Source: an uncultured Saprospiraceae bacterium
GTDB lineage: Bacteria > Bacteroidota > Bacteroidia > Chitinophagales > Saprospiraceae
Length of the DNA stretch: 49,957 nucleotides
Assembly: GCA_937930025.1 (NCBI GenBank)
Contig: CALGJW010000044.1
Location: 1-49,957, forward strand
Direction: 5' to 3'
Part shown: in pieces, positions 40,961-49,826 of the stretch
How the letters are laid out: every line of letters begins with the position of its first letter
How positions within the stretch are numbered: the first letter of the stretch is position 1
Program-made: the position numbers and the translations under genes
The notes under the pieces: model-generated
Seen by the model: only the letters and a program-made list of their open reading frames with translations
Told to the model about the DNA's origin: nothing
Database searches by the model: none

Positions 40961-43900
40961 CTATCTAAATATCAGCTTCCCATTGCCCAGAATTTGCGCT
41001 TCGCTTCTTATGCTAAACACATAACTGCCGGCAGGAAGATTATCTCGGTTCAGAATATATTGATTGTCTTCTAATTTTGCTACAAGAATTAACTGTCCGT
41101 AGAGATTATACAATTCAAAAGTGGCATCCATTACTGCTACATGGTTTATTTGAATTCTTGTAAACTGATTCGCAGGATTCGGAGCAACTAAGACTTCGTA
41201 CAATTCTTTGTTCACAACTGAAATTCCATTGATGACAAAATCCTCTCCGATTATGTGCTGGACAGTATTCGTTACAATGGCTTCATTGAAGTCAAAGTAA
41301 ATGTCAGCCGTATTATTAATTACTGTTCCAATTGGATTGTCTAAAAGCTGATTGACTCTGAACTGAACAAACCCATGAGATTCCGCTTCGTTGGCTGTGC
41401 TATCTGGTAAGTTGATGTTTTCAAAATGAAAAACTAATTTTCCGTTTTCTTGTACTTCCAATCGGTAAGGATGGCTAGAAGTTCCAGCTTGCACAGAAGA
41501 GAAATCTAAATTGGCATCCAATTGATCTTCAACTCTAACAGTAAAGGCTGTATCCGTTCCAGTATTCTGGAATCTGATATTATATTCTAAAGAGATATTT
41601 TGATCGATAAAATGTTCGGTTCCTACTCCTTCTGGGAATGCACGTTTGTCATTCGGATCGAAAGAACCTACAACTTCGTTGCAATCAATTGCCAAGAATA
41701 AATCTGCATCAGCCTGACTAAATTGATTGATGAAGCCCATGCTTCCGAATTCTACACATCCTTCGATTGCAGTAGAAACAGTACTTAAACTTGGGTGTCC
41801 TGCTGGTTGTGGAATTTCAATTCTCCAAGTAGATCCGTTGGCAGGTACAGTTACATCGACAGATTGTCCTGAGCCTAATTGAATTGGATTTTGCATATAC
41901 ATAATCACATCCTCGATCACGATATAATCCAAGGCTGACTGCATTCCGCTGGGCCCCTGGTTGGTAATAGTAAATCGAACTTCTTGATCGTTGTCGCTGC
42001 AAGCCGCCGTAACAGCTAGATCCGCTCCAGTATAGGATTGCAGTGGGTCGTCACAAGTAAATGGAGTGATTTCTGCTTGAACACATTTGGTCGCTCCAAG
42101 TGGCGTATTACAATCAAGTACTACTACGATTGAAAATAAATTACAATCTCCAGAAGTCACTGTACCGATTTCAAAAAGCAGTTGATTGTTTCCTATATCT
42201 GTGTATGGAAGGCCTGCTGATTGAACAACCATGGAAGGTGGTAAAGTCACCAAAATTTCTACGTCGTCAATATCGTAATCCGAGCCATTGCAATAGCTGA
42301 CGGAATAGGTGGATGGTAGACAGCGACGCAAAATAGCTGTTCCGATGTCTACAGTCATAAGGTCGCAATCGGACGCTAATTCCACTGGAAATTCTAAGTA
42401 CGGAATTCCGTTTACTGTAGTTAAGTCTATAGTGAATGTAGTTACACAGGAGCTACTTTGTCCAGTTGGAAGAATTAACTCGACTGTCATCTCAGATAAG
42501 CCAGGTGAACCAGGTAGTGCAATACCTGCCAAGCCATCCATGTTCGTTTGGACAGAAGAAACGCCTGGCCAGCCATCAGTTGTATATCTTAAGGTGTATC
42601 CACCTAAGCCTAAGCCTTGTTCTAAACTATCACTTACACAATTTGAATTTTGATCTCTAAAAACAAAAGCATTGAAAAAATAGTTGGTCTGAAAAAGTAC
42701 TTCGGTTGAACAAACGGAATAATTTCCGTTGTTGTCAACCACCCATAGATAAACTGTTATTTCTTCATTCGTTCCAGCAGGTATAGTTAATTCTGTTGTA
42801 TTCGGAGGCGAGGTAAGCGTGCTGTCAAGAGTGATAAAAAATTCTAATTCCCACGGTGCGGTACAATTATCTGTTGAACCATCATCTAGCCTTGAGGCCA
42901 CTAGTTGAAAATCGTCAAGCTGATTGTTTGCCATTGTAATATTTGACCTACATATTGCATTTGGAGCAATGGTATCAGCTGCGCAAGTGATGGAATCAGG
43001 TTCAAAATAAATGTTAGTTGTGCATATTGCGCTATTTCCATTATCATCCATTTCCATTATGGAAACGGGATACCAACCTGTAGTTCCTGCCGGGAAATTT
43101 AATGTTTCTTGTAAGGCTGGAAAATTAACATCGGTGGATATGTAATAATCGTACCATATCAATTCGCAAAATCCAATACTTTGACCGATCATTAAGGGAT
43201 CAATGACATAACCGCTATCAGAATAAGGAATATAAACCGATTGTTGACAACTTATTGATGGAACTGGTGGATCGCTCATACATGCTATATCGGATATAGA
43301 GAATGAGCTAATACAGAAACTACTATTGCCAGCTTCATCAACTACCCAAATCGCAACTGAATCCGTAAGTGTAGGATCATTAGGATAGATTAGTTCAGTT
43401 GTACTCGGTGGCGAAGTAGCACTTAAATCATTCGTGATAAAAAACTGTAGGTTCGGTGGGGTTGTACAGTTGTCTGAGGAGCCATTGTTAAATGCAATGG
43501 CTGGTATATTCACGTTTAAAGTAAAGTCGACAAATAAATTTAAATGTCCCGTGCAATTTGCTACTGGGGCTATAGTATCAGTTACACATAAAGCAGGATT
43601 TGTTTCTACTAAAGCTCGAGTGCTGCAAGAAGTAAAGTTTCCTGCTTGGTCCACAACCCAAACAGTCATCCATGTCCATCCAACTGTTCCTTCTGGAATG
43701 ATAACAGCGTCTGTCGTCGGTGGAGGTCCTGTACTGACGCCTTCCGCAATAAAGTAAATCAGCGAGTCATTAGGCGTGCAATTATCACTAACAGATTGGA
43801 AGTCATAAATTGATTGTCCAGAAGCTATATAGTCAAGACCTGTGTATGGAAGAATGATATCTCCTTGGCATTGCATTACAGGTGCAATACTGTCATTTAA

Positions 43901-44596
43901 GCAAGGATCTACCGTTTGAGTTATAGTAATAGAAACGATACAGTTTGATTCATTTCCTGCTTCATCAACGACAGTCAATATAGTTTCTACAGTTCCCGAA
44001 GTACCTGCTGGATAGGTTACAATATTTTGATAGGGGTTTGGATCCGAACCGTCACTGACAAATAATAGGAGATTGCTATTGGAAGTACAATTATCACTAG
44101 AACCATTATTTATGATATCAGCTGTGACACTAAAGTCGTCAGTCGGGCCTAAATTGATAAACAAAGGACCTTGGCAAATGGCGATTGGGGCAATTGAATC
44201 TTGAAGACAATTATTATTTGAGTTAGAAGTAATTATAACAATGCAGGAATTAGAATTCCCTAAGAGGTCAACCACCCAAAGCGCAACGGTATCATTAATA
44301 GCGGAATTCGCAGGATACGTTATTGCAGTAGTAGTAGGAGGGCTTGTTAAACTTAGATCGGTAGAAATAAAGAATTGCAAATCAAATGTATCTGTGCAAT
44401 TATCATTCGATCCATCGTCCAACGAAAACGCCGAAACTATTGTCGGTAAATCTGGTATGGTTGATATTTGTAAGTCAGTATCACAAATGGCAATTGGTGG
44501 AATTGAATCTGTGGTGCATTGAGCAAAAATATTTTGCTGAGTTCCGCTGATTAATAGTATCAGTAGGAGGTTTAATATTGTCTTTTTATAGTTCAT
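40961..44596 (-). CDS. T9SS surface protein: six HYR-like repeats plus DUF7619-type domain (copy 2)
   Basis: This 1211-residue protein has a signal peptide (SGTQQNIFAQ). Six ~100-residue HYR-like repeats follow, at about 27, 131, 233, 338, 440 and 539. Each begins with C-x-x-D-[ST]-I-[AP]-P-x-x-x-C, has a later NC (in NDNC, SDNC or TDNC) and a Cys near VxDxxGNxSxC. The fifth repeat (CMSDPPVPSISC) is degenerate and lacks the DNC motif. A SdrD-like/CarboxypepD-reg domain (~640-740) precedes the ~390-residue shared region (LMTVDIGTAILRRCLPS to FQNTGTDTAFTVRVEDQ) and the T9SS sorting tail. It matches the protein at 27356 over the C-terminal ~470 residues. It is divergent from the helical protein at 44845. 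Confidence 0.9.
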   Translation of the reverse strand: MNYKKTILNLLLILLISGTQQNIFAQCTTDSIPPIAICDTDLQISTIPDLPTIVSAFSLDDGSNDNCTDTFDLQFFISTDLSLTSPPTTTAITYPANSAINDTVALWVVDLLGNSNSCIVIITSNSNNNCLQDSIAPIAICQGPLFINLGPTDDFSVTADIINNGSSDNCTSNSNLLLFVSDGSDPNPYQNIVTYPAGTSGTVETILTVVDEAGNESNCIVSITITQTVDPCLNDSIAPVMQCQGDIILPYTGLDYIASGQSIYDFQSVSDNCTPNDSLIYFIAEGVSTGPPPTTDAVIIPEGTVGWTWMTVWVVDQAGNFTSCSTRALVETNPALCVTDTIAPVANCTGHLNLFVDFTLNVNIPAIAFNNGSSDNCTTPPNLQFFITNDLSATSPPSTTELIYPNDPTLTDSVAIWVVDEAGNSSFCISSFSISDIACMSDPPVPSISCQQSVYIPYSDSGYVIDPLMIGQSIGFCELIWYDYYISTDVNFPALQETLNFPAGTTGWYPVSIMEMDDNGNSAICTTNIYFEPDSITCAADTIAPNAICRSNITMANNQLDDFQLVASRLDDGSTDNCTAPWELEFFITLDSTLTSPPNTTELTIPAGTNEEITVYLWVVDNNGNYSVCSTEVLFQTNYFFNAFVFRDQNSNCVSDSLEQGLGLGGYTLRYTTDGWPGVSSVQTNMDGLAGIALPGSPGLSEMTVELILPTGQSSSCVTTFTIDLTTVNGIPYLEFPVELASDCDLMTVDIGTAILRRCLPSTYSVSYCNGSDYDIDDVEILVTLPPSMVVQSAGLPYTDIGNNQLLFEIGTVTSGDCNLFSIVVVLDCNTPLGATKCVQAEITPFTCDDPLQSYTGADLAVTAACSDNDQEVRFTITNQGPSGMQSALDYIVIEDVIMYMQNPIQLGSGQSVDVTVPANGSTWRIEIPQPAGHPSLSTVSTAIEGCVEFGSMGFINQFSQADADLFLAIDCNEVVGSFDPNDKRAFPEGVGTEHFIDQNISLEYNIRFQNTGTDTAFTVRVEDQLDANLDFSSVQAGTSSHPYRLEVQENGKLVFHFENINLPDSTANEAESHGFVQFRVNQLLDNPIGTVINNTADIYFDFNEAIVTNTVQHIIGEDFVINGISVVNKELYEVLVAPNPANQFTRIQINHVAVMDATFELYNLYGQLILVAKLEDNQYILNRDNLPAGSYVFSIRSEAQILGNGKLIFR

Positions 44597-44844
44597 CCTT
44601 TTTCAATTTAAGCTTTCCAAAATAAATGGACCGCTGATCATGGAAATTTTCGTTTTAGAATTCATGGTTTTTTAAAGCAAAATTCGCGAGGGAGCTTATT
44701 CCATATATCAAATATGCGAACGAAAAAGACCTAAGACAAAGACAAAAAATACTGTTTGTTGATGTAATTTGTGTATAGTTTATGCAAAAAGCACTATATT
44801 ATTAGCTTAATTGAACTGTCTAATTGATTTAATTTGATTTAAAG

Positions 44845-46248
44845 ATGTTTGAAAATCGATTTTTTAGGTGCTTAAAAGGGCTTTCAGCTACAGAATTGTC
44901 GGCTTTTAGACGTTTTTTATCCTCTCCCTACTTCAATTCACGAGGAGATCTACTCTTGGTTTTTGATCAAATGCAGTCAATAATCCAAGAGGATCAACAC
45001 CTTACCAAAGAAATGATGTGGCAAAGGGTGTTTCCGGCAAAACCTTTTGTTGAGAAAGAGCTGAGACTTTTGTTGACCTATCTTCAGCGACTATTCGAAA
45101 AATTCATTGCTGTTGAAAATTTGGTAGGAAACAAGATTGAAATCAAATTGCAAACCGCCTCCTGGTACCGCACCAAGGGTTTTGACAAATTGCACAAGTC
45201 CACCTTGAAGGATACACAGAAGCAATTGGACGGACAATCTTTACGCAACGGAGAATACTTCTATTTCAGTTTTCAAAAGGAATTTGAAAATTACAGAATG
45301 TCTTCTCGATCCAAACCAGACTCCACGACCGATTTTCAAAAAGTGGTAGATAATTTCGATTTGGCTTTTTTAAGCATGAAACTTAGACAGTCTTGTTTAA
45401 TGATGCTCCATGATTCCGTTTACAAATGGGGATTTGACCCAGGCTTTCTAGAACAGGTGTTTGAGTTTTTACAACAAAAAAAATTGATCGATATCCCAGC
45501 AATCAATATTTACTATTGTTGCTATCACATGATCAAATTTCCCAAAGAAGAAGTTTGGTTTCAAAAATTCAAAAAATCATTAGTCGATCATGGGCACTTA
45601 TTTAAGAAATCAGAGATCCAAGATTTGTTTTTGCTTGCCGTCAATTATGGTATCCGAAAAGTAAATGACGGCCATCGAAATTATTTTCATGATATCATGG
45701 ACTTCTATCGCATAGGGTTGAAGAATGAATATCTTATTCAAGAGGATGGATTCCTATCTCGATTCACCTATAATAATATTATCTCCACTGCATTGCAAAT
45801 TGATCAAATAGATTGGGCGGAACAATTTATAGAAGATTGGACGCCAAGATTAGAAAAGCGTTTTCGAGAAAGAATGTATAGTTTTAATATGGCAAAAATA
45901 GCCTACGCTAGAAAGGACTATGATGCGGCCATTCCATTTCTGCAAAGATCAAACTATCATGACCTATTGCTTAATCTTGGAGCTCGAACTTTGTTGTTGA
46001 AAATTTATCATGAACTTGGGGAGTACGATCTTTTGCATTCTCATCTCGATGCATTTAATAGTTATATCCGGAGGAAAAAAGGATTGGGGTATCATCGTAA
46101 GAATTATCGAAATTTGATAAAATACACCAATCGGCTGTTGGCATTAAACCTTGGTGATCGAAAAATGGTCGGTAACCTCAAAGAGGCGATTAACAAGGAA
46201 GAAATATTAACGGAACGAGATTGGTTATTGAGTCGCTTGGCTGGATGA
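44845..46248 (+). CDS. Helical-repeat protein paired with a T9SS surface protein (copy 2)
   Basis: This 467-residue soluble helical protein is a full-length paralogue of that at 29946 (see there for matching blocks). The N-terminus MFENRFFRCLKGLSATELSAFRRFLSSPYFN is another variant of the paralogue's RLYTLIRALSRREIRELHTF. The C-terminal end EKRFRERMYSFNMAKIAYAR and the RRKKGLGYHRKNY block are also shared. No catalytic residues are evident. It is head-to-head with the T9SS protein at 40961, with 248 bases between the starts, the same arrangement as copy 1. Confidence 0.85.
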   Translation: MFENRFFRCLKGLSATELSAFRRFLSSPYFNSRGDLLLVFDQMQSIIQEDQHLTKEMMWQRVFPAKPFVEKELRLLLTYLQRLFEKFIAVENLVGNKIEIKLQTASWYRTKGFDKLHKSTLKDTQKQLDGQSLRNGEYFYFSFQKEFENYRMSSRSKPDSTTDFQKVVDNFDLAFLSMKLRQSCLMMLHDSVYKWGFDPGFLEQVFEFLQQKKLIDIPAINIYYCCYHMIKFPKEEVWFQKFKKSLVDHGHLFKKSEIQDLFLLAVNYGIRKVNDGHRNYFHDIMDFYRIGLKNEYLIQEDGFLSRFTYNNIISTALQIDQIDWAEQFIEDWTPRLEKRFRERMYSFNMAKIAYARKDYDAAIPFLQRSNYHDLLLNLGARTLLLKIYHELGEYDLLHSHLDAFNSYIRRKKGLGYHRKNYRNLIKYTNRLLALNLGDRKMVGNLKEAINKEEILTERDWLLSRLAG

Positions 46249-46677
46249 CAGGTAAGTTGATTGATGTGCCGTTAGTATTTAATGTTAGCATTCAAATGGG
46301 CGTACATTAACACGCTACTGGATCCTTGATTTTCGTTAGATTTAATCTACAAACATAATTGCTCTTCTGGCGCTTTAGTACAATTTAAATGGTGTGCTGT
46401 TAGATACACCTTGTGATTCGCAAGATTTAATAACCTTTGTAGTTTAATGAAATAATCAAAGTCGGGTTCCTTGAACCGTGCCTTGTTTTTCCCATAACCA
46501 ACTTTCCTACGCCAATTCTACATTTTAACGCATCTAAATGATAAGCTAAAGTCTCCTAACTAGTTGTTAATGATGAGTTTCCTACCAATTTCTCGACTAC
46601 ATTTGAAAAGACAATCGACTTATGGCCAATTTAAGTTTGTTTTTTAAAACCTATTCACTAACCTAAATTACTGTCTT
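46249..46677. other. Intergenic region
   Basis: About 430 bases separate the helical gene and the DUF1573 gene. It contains no convincing frame. A small hairpin GGTTC-CTT-GAACC lies at 46465-46477, a weaker GGTGT/ACACC pair at 46391-46410, and a -7 element near the right end. Confidence 0.6.
46632..46639 (+). promoter_or_regulatory. Probable -7 element of the DUF1573-T9SS gene
   Basis: TAAGTTTG fits TAnnTTTG and lies 38 bases before the ATG at 46678. The TTTG 26 bases upstream is rather far for a -33 element, so only the -7 part is marked. Confidence 0.4.
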
Positions 46678-47403
46678 ATGAATTTAAGAGTATTTCTTAC
46701 CACACTTTTTACTTGTTCCGTAATCGGGATATTTTTCGGACAATCCACTCCAATTTTGCAGGAAGATGGCAAAGTTGCCGAAATGACTTTTGAAGAAGTA
46801 ACTTTCGAATATGGTCAACTGCTGCAAGGCGAAAAAATTAATAATGTTTTTGAATTTACCAATACGGGAGAAGTTCCTCTACTAATTACGGCTGCAAAAG
46901 GAAGTTGTGGATGTACTGTACCAGAGTGGCCCAATACGCCAATTCAGCCCGGGGAAACAGGGGAGATTAGGGTAGTCTTCGATTCGAAAGGAAAAAAAGG
47001 AAAGCAATCGAAAAGAGTGACACTCACTGCAAACACGAATCCCGCTCAAACATTCCTTACAATTAAAGGAGAGGTAATGATAGAGGAAGAAAAGGAATTG
47101 GTAAAAAATGAAAACAATCCGGCGCCTATCATTAAGAACGAGAAAGTAAACGTAGAGGACTATTTGGTGTATCCTAATCCTACGGAAGACGAGTTAAGAA
47201 TTGCTTTGAAAAATGTAAATGGTCAATCCACACAAATTCAAATATTTGATCAACTCGGTGCTTTGAAAGCACTTAAAGTATTAACTCCGACGGAAGGAGA
47301 AAATATTCTTTTTGATGTGAGTGATTACCCTCCTGGAAAATACGCTGTATCCATAAAAGTGGAAGGAAAAATGAGAGTAGCTAAACAAGTAACAATTCTT
47401 TAA
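46678..47403 (+). CDS. DUF1573 protein with a T9SS sorting domain
   Basis: This 241-residue protein has a signal peptide (VIGIFFGQ). A DUF1573 (ASH/MSP-like beta-sandwich) domain follows at about 30-140, with the diagnostic FEFTNTGEVPLLIT, GSCGCTVPEWP, QPGETGEIRVVFDSKGKKG order. A charged linker leads to a T9SS type A sorting domain (YLVYPNPTEDELRIAL to KQVTIL). DUF1573 proteins in Bacteroidota are usually lipoproteins or periplasmic; this one is routed to the T9SS instead. The role is unknown. A clear terminator follows. Confidence 0.92.
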   Translation: MNLRVFLTTLFTCSVIGIFFGQSTPILQEDGKVAEMTFEEVTFEYGQLLQGEKINNVFEFTNTGEVPLLITAAKGSCGCTVPEWPNTPIQPGETGEIRVVFDSKGKKGKQSKRVTLTANTNPAQTFLTIKGEVMIEEEKELVKNENNPAPIIKNEKVNVEDYLVYPNPTEDELRIALKNVNGQSTQIQIFDQLGALKALKVLTPTEGENILFDVSDYPPGKYAVSIKVEGKMRVAKQVTIL

Positions 47404-47411
47404 ACACAAAG

Positions 47412-47456
47412 CTGCAAGTCGTGACCTAAATTAGGAATATGACTTGCAGTTTTTTC
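47412..47456 (+). terminator. Terminator of the DUF1573-T9SS gene
   Basis: CTGCAAGTC pairs perfectly with GACTTGCAG; the loop holds a second small stem (CCTAA/TTAGG). TTTTTTC follows. Confidence 0.9.
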
Positions 47457-47568
47457 TTGCGTTTGTGCAAATAGTCTCCAAAATCTGAAGGAGATAAACT
47501 TACTTGTCAAAAATGTAATGTCTCGGTGAAAAAAGGCGCTTAGAATTATCTGATAAAAAATATAAAAT

Positions 47569-49740
47569 TTATCGCTCGATCAATACCCGCTCAACAAAAG
47601 TTTCTTCTTCCGTATTAATGGTAATTAAATAAATGCCATTGACAAGACTTTCAGGTAAAGTAATTTGTGCGGAAGATGCGTTTATGATCTTCTTATACAC
47701 AAGCTGCCCTAATGTATTTATCAATTGAATATTTGTTAGCTCGAGAGCAGATTCGATATGGATACTATTTGAAGTTGGATTTGGGAAAATTCTCGGGCGA
47801 CTAGTTGGTTGAATTGTTTCGCTTAGGTCTGTTGTCAATTCGAAATCTTCATCGTAGATATTGCAATTGTTTGAAAGCCCCGGAAGATTATTATCTATCC
47901 AATTCGCTCTCTGTATTAGTCTAGTGCTCAAAGTATTAATCACCGAAGCATAAGTAGTGGCAGTTGCAAAATAATCAGGATTCGGCCAATTATATTGACC
48001 TAAGATTTGCCAGCGCTCGAAATTTCTAGCTGCCGGTTCTGCAAGAATCGTTGCCATGGAATCTATAGTCGTAGTGAGACTTTGATTACTCAAAAATGAT
48101 CCGCGCAATTCTTCCCAACGACAATTCAACGCTTCTATGAAAGTTGCGTCTCCAAGAAATCTATCCCACCAAAAAGGAGAGTTTCCTGGACATTGATAAT
48201 ACAACCAGCCAGCGATATCATCCCCGCTGCAATAATCTCCATTGCCAAAAGCTAGGTTGAAATCCCAGAATGGCCCGGCGTGTACTTTCCCATTTTTCTT
48301 CTTATGGAAATAAGTACTTAGTCGATAGGCATCTACATTTTTACTCAATTCATTCAATATAAATGCATCAATAAAAGAACGTAGATTTATATATTCAGAG
48401 TAATGTTTTCCATTAGGGTGTATTCCATTGTTCGCAATAATGGCTCGTTCAAAATCATCGAAATACTGCTGGATATATTCCTTTTGCTCAGGAAGGATAT
48501 CTTCTTGATTAGGATAGTAATATTGAAAGTAAAGTTTATTGGTATTGCTTTGAATGTTGTAATTCGAAAACCATCCGTCATAAACTCCTTTGTCAATTCT
48601 TACGATGTACCCACCGGTAAGATCTTCCCCACTGATATCGGCCGAGTCAAGTTTTGCAATATCCACTCGGTCATTATCTCTCTTTATTTTTTCCATCAAG
48701 ACATATACTCCTTGGTATGCATCGTTGATTGTTAATTCTACATATTCTGTCCTACTGGCGTACTGTCCCATTTGATTGCCAAATTTCATGGCCAAAACAT
48801 TGTTCATCAATGTCTTGTCAGAGTATGGACCATATAAAATGAAATCTTCTTCTTTTGGAAAATCTAAAAAGCTGGTGTCAATATCGTTTTGATTGCCATC
48901 CCACATTTCTATGGCGTAAGATTTTTTATCAAACTGCGAGGAAGATTCTCCTCGAATTTTTATCCCTACATTTCCCACATACTCATTGGGTATTCCAGTA
49001 AAACTATTTTCCATCCCTGGACCATTATTTACGATACCGAATTCAGCGTTGATTTTAAAACTGCCATTGATCGATTGCCCCAAAGTATTCACTTTGACTA
49101 CTGGAAGGTTTGAGCTACCAAAACTCACGGGTGCATTAAACCAAGATGGGGTAGGGCTGTAGTTCGATGAATTGTTATTTATACCTACTGATAAAACTGG
49201 GAGTGCAGAAAAATCTGAAGAACTGATGTTTTCATTATGCACTTGAACGGCCAAGATATTCGTACCCTCGTTCAATAAAGTTAGATTGACTGGATATCCG
49301 TCAGGTGTTCCTCCCGTGTATAAGACTGCTTCGTGAAAACCGCTGCTGGGTTGATTGTAAGCTGGTGGAATTCCATTCACAAAAGATCTAGCGATCTCTA
49401 CTCCGTTCAGATAGGCTACAAATCCATCGTCGAAGTCCATATTAAAATACACTTCTTCGATATCATCAAGCTCCACTACTTCAAAAGTAGTCCTTAAAAA
49501 AACAGAGATGGTGGTTGGGATGATAGTAGCATCATCGTCGTCATTATAGCCAAAGCCAGATGGTCCAGTGTTCCATCCTATCGAATTATAATTTAAGGTT
49601 TTCCAGGCGGATGGCAATTCGGTAGTTGGAAGCGAATATTGCCAATTGTGACCTGGTGGAATGATACTCTCCCAATGGTCAATCTGTGCATTAGCACCAA
49701 CCGAAATCAATAACCCCAAAATCACGATCAAACGACTCAT
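47569..49740 (-). CDS. Secreted CotH-like kinase with T9SS sorting domain
   Basis: This 723-residue protein has a signal peptide (SVGANAQ). A beta-sandwich (~20-190; GPSGFGYNDDDDATIIPTT, then VYFNMDFDDGFVAYLNGVEI, the usual jelly-roll before CotH domains) precedes the CotH kinase domain (~210-560). Motifs: GIKIRGESSSQFDKKSYAIE with the conserved RG-x-SS, YVLMEKIKRDNDRVDI, and the active-site HAGPFWDFNLAFGN, where the second metal Asp of the classical WDxD is Asn. A T9SS sorting domain (PRIFPNPTSNSIHIES to the end) follows. CotH proteins phosphorylate Ser residues of secreted proteins; a surface-exposed version is inferred here. Confidence 0.9.
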   Translation of the reverse strand: MSRLIVILGLLISVGANAQIDHWESIIPPGHNWQYSLPTTELPSAWKTLNYNSIGWNTGPSGFGYNDDDDATIIPTTISVFLRTTFEVVELDDIEEVYFNMDFDDGFVAYLNGVEIARSFVNGIPPAYNQPSSGFHEAVLYTGGTPDGYPVNLTLLNEGTNILAVQVHNENISSSDFSALPVLSVGINNNSSNYSPTPSWFNAPVSFGSSNLPVVKVNTLGQSINGSFKINAEFGIVNNGPGMENSFTGIPNEYVGNVGIKIRGESSSQFDKKSYAIEMWDGNQNDIDTSFLDFPKEEDFILYGPYSDKTLMNNVLAMKFGNQMGQYASRTEYVELTINDAYQGVYVLMEKIKRDNDRVDIAKLDSADISGEDLTGGYIVRIDKGVYDGWFSNYNIQSNTNKLYFQYYYPNQEDILPEQKEYIQQYFDDFERAIIANNGIHPNGKHYSEYINLRSFIDAFILNELSKNVDAYRLSTYFHKKKNGKVHAGPFWDFNLAFGNGDYCSGDDIAGWLYYQCPGNSPFWWDRFLGDATFIEALNCRWEELRGSFLSNQSLTTTIDSMATILAEPAARNFERWQILGQYNWPNPDYFATATTYASVINTLSTRLIQRANWIDNNLPGLSNNCNIYDEDFELTTDLSETIQPTSRPRIFPNPTSNSIHIESALELTNIQLINTLGQLVYKKIINASSAQITLPESLVNGIYLITINTEEETFVERVLIER

Positions 49741-49826
49741 AGTCCAAGTATAAATTTAATACTAGATTAAAACGGTGAAATAGCCCTGAAGTTTAGGAAT
49801 GTAGAGGTCAAAACGTAGTTTTTACG

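Noticed and set aside
42309-42653. 114-codon plus-strand frame opposite the large T9SS gene
   Set aside because: Antisense shadow inside a 1211-codon gene with strong domain evidence.
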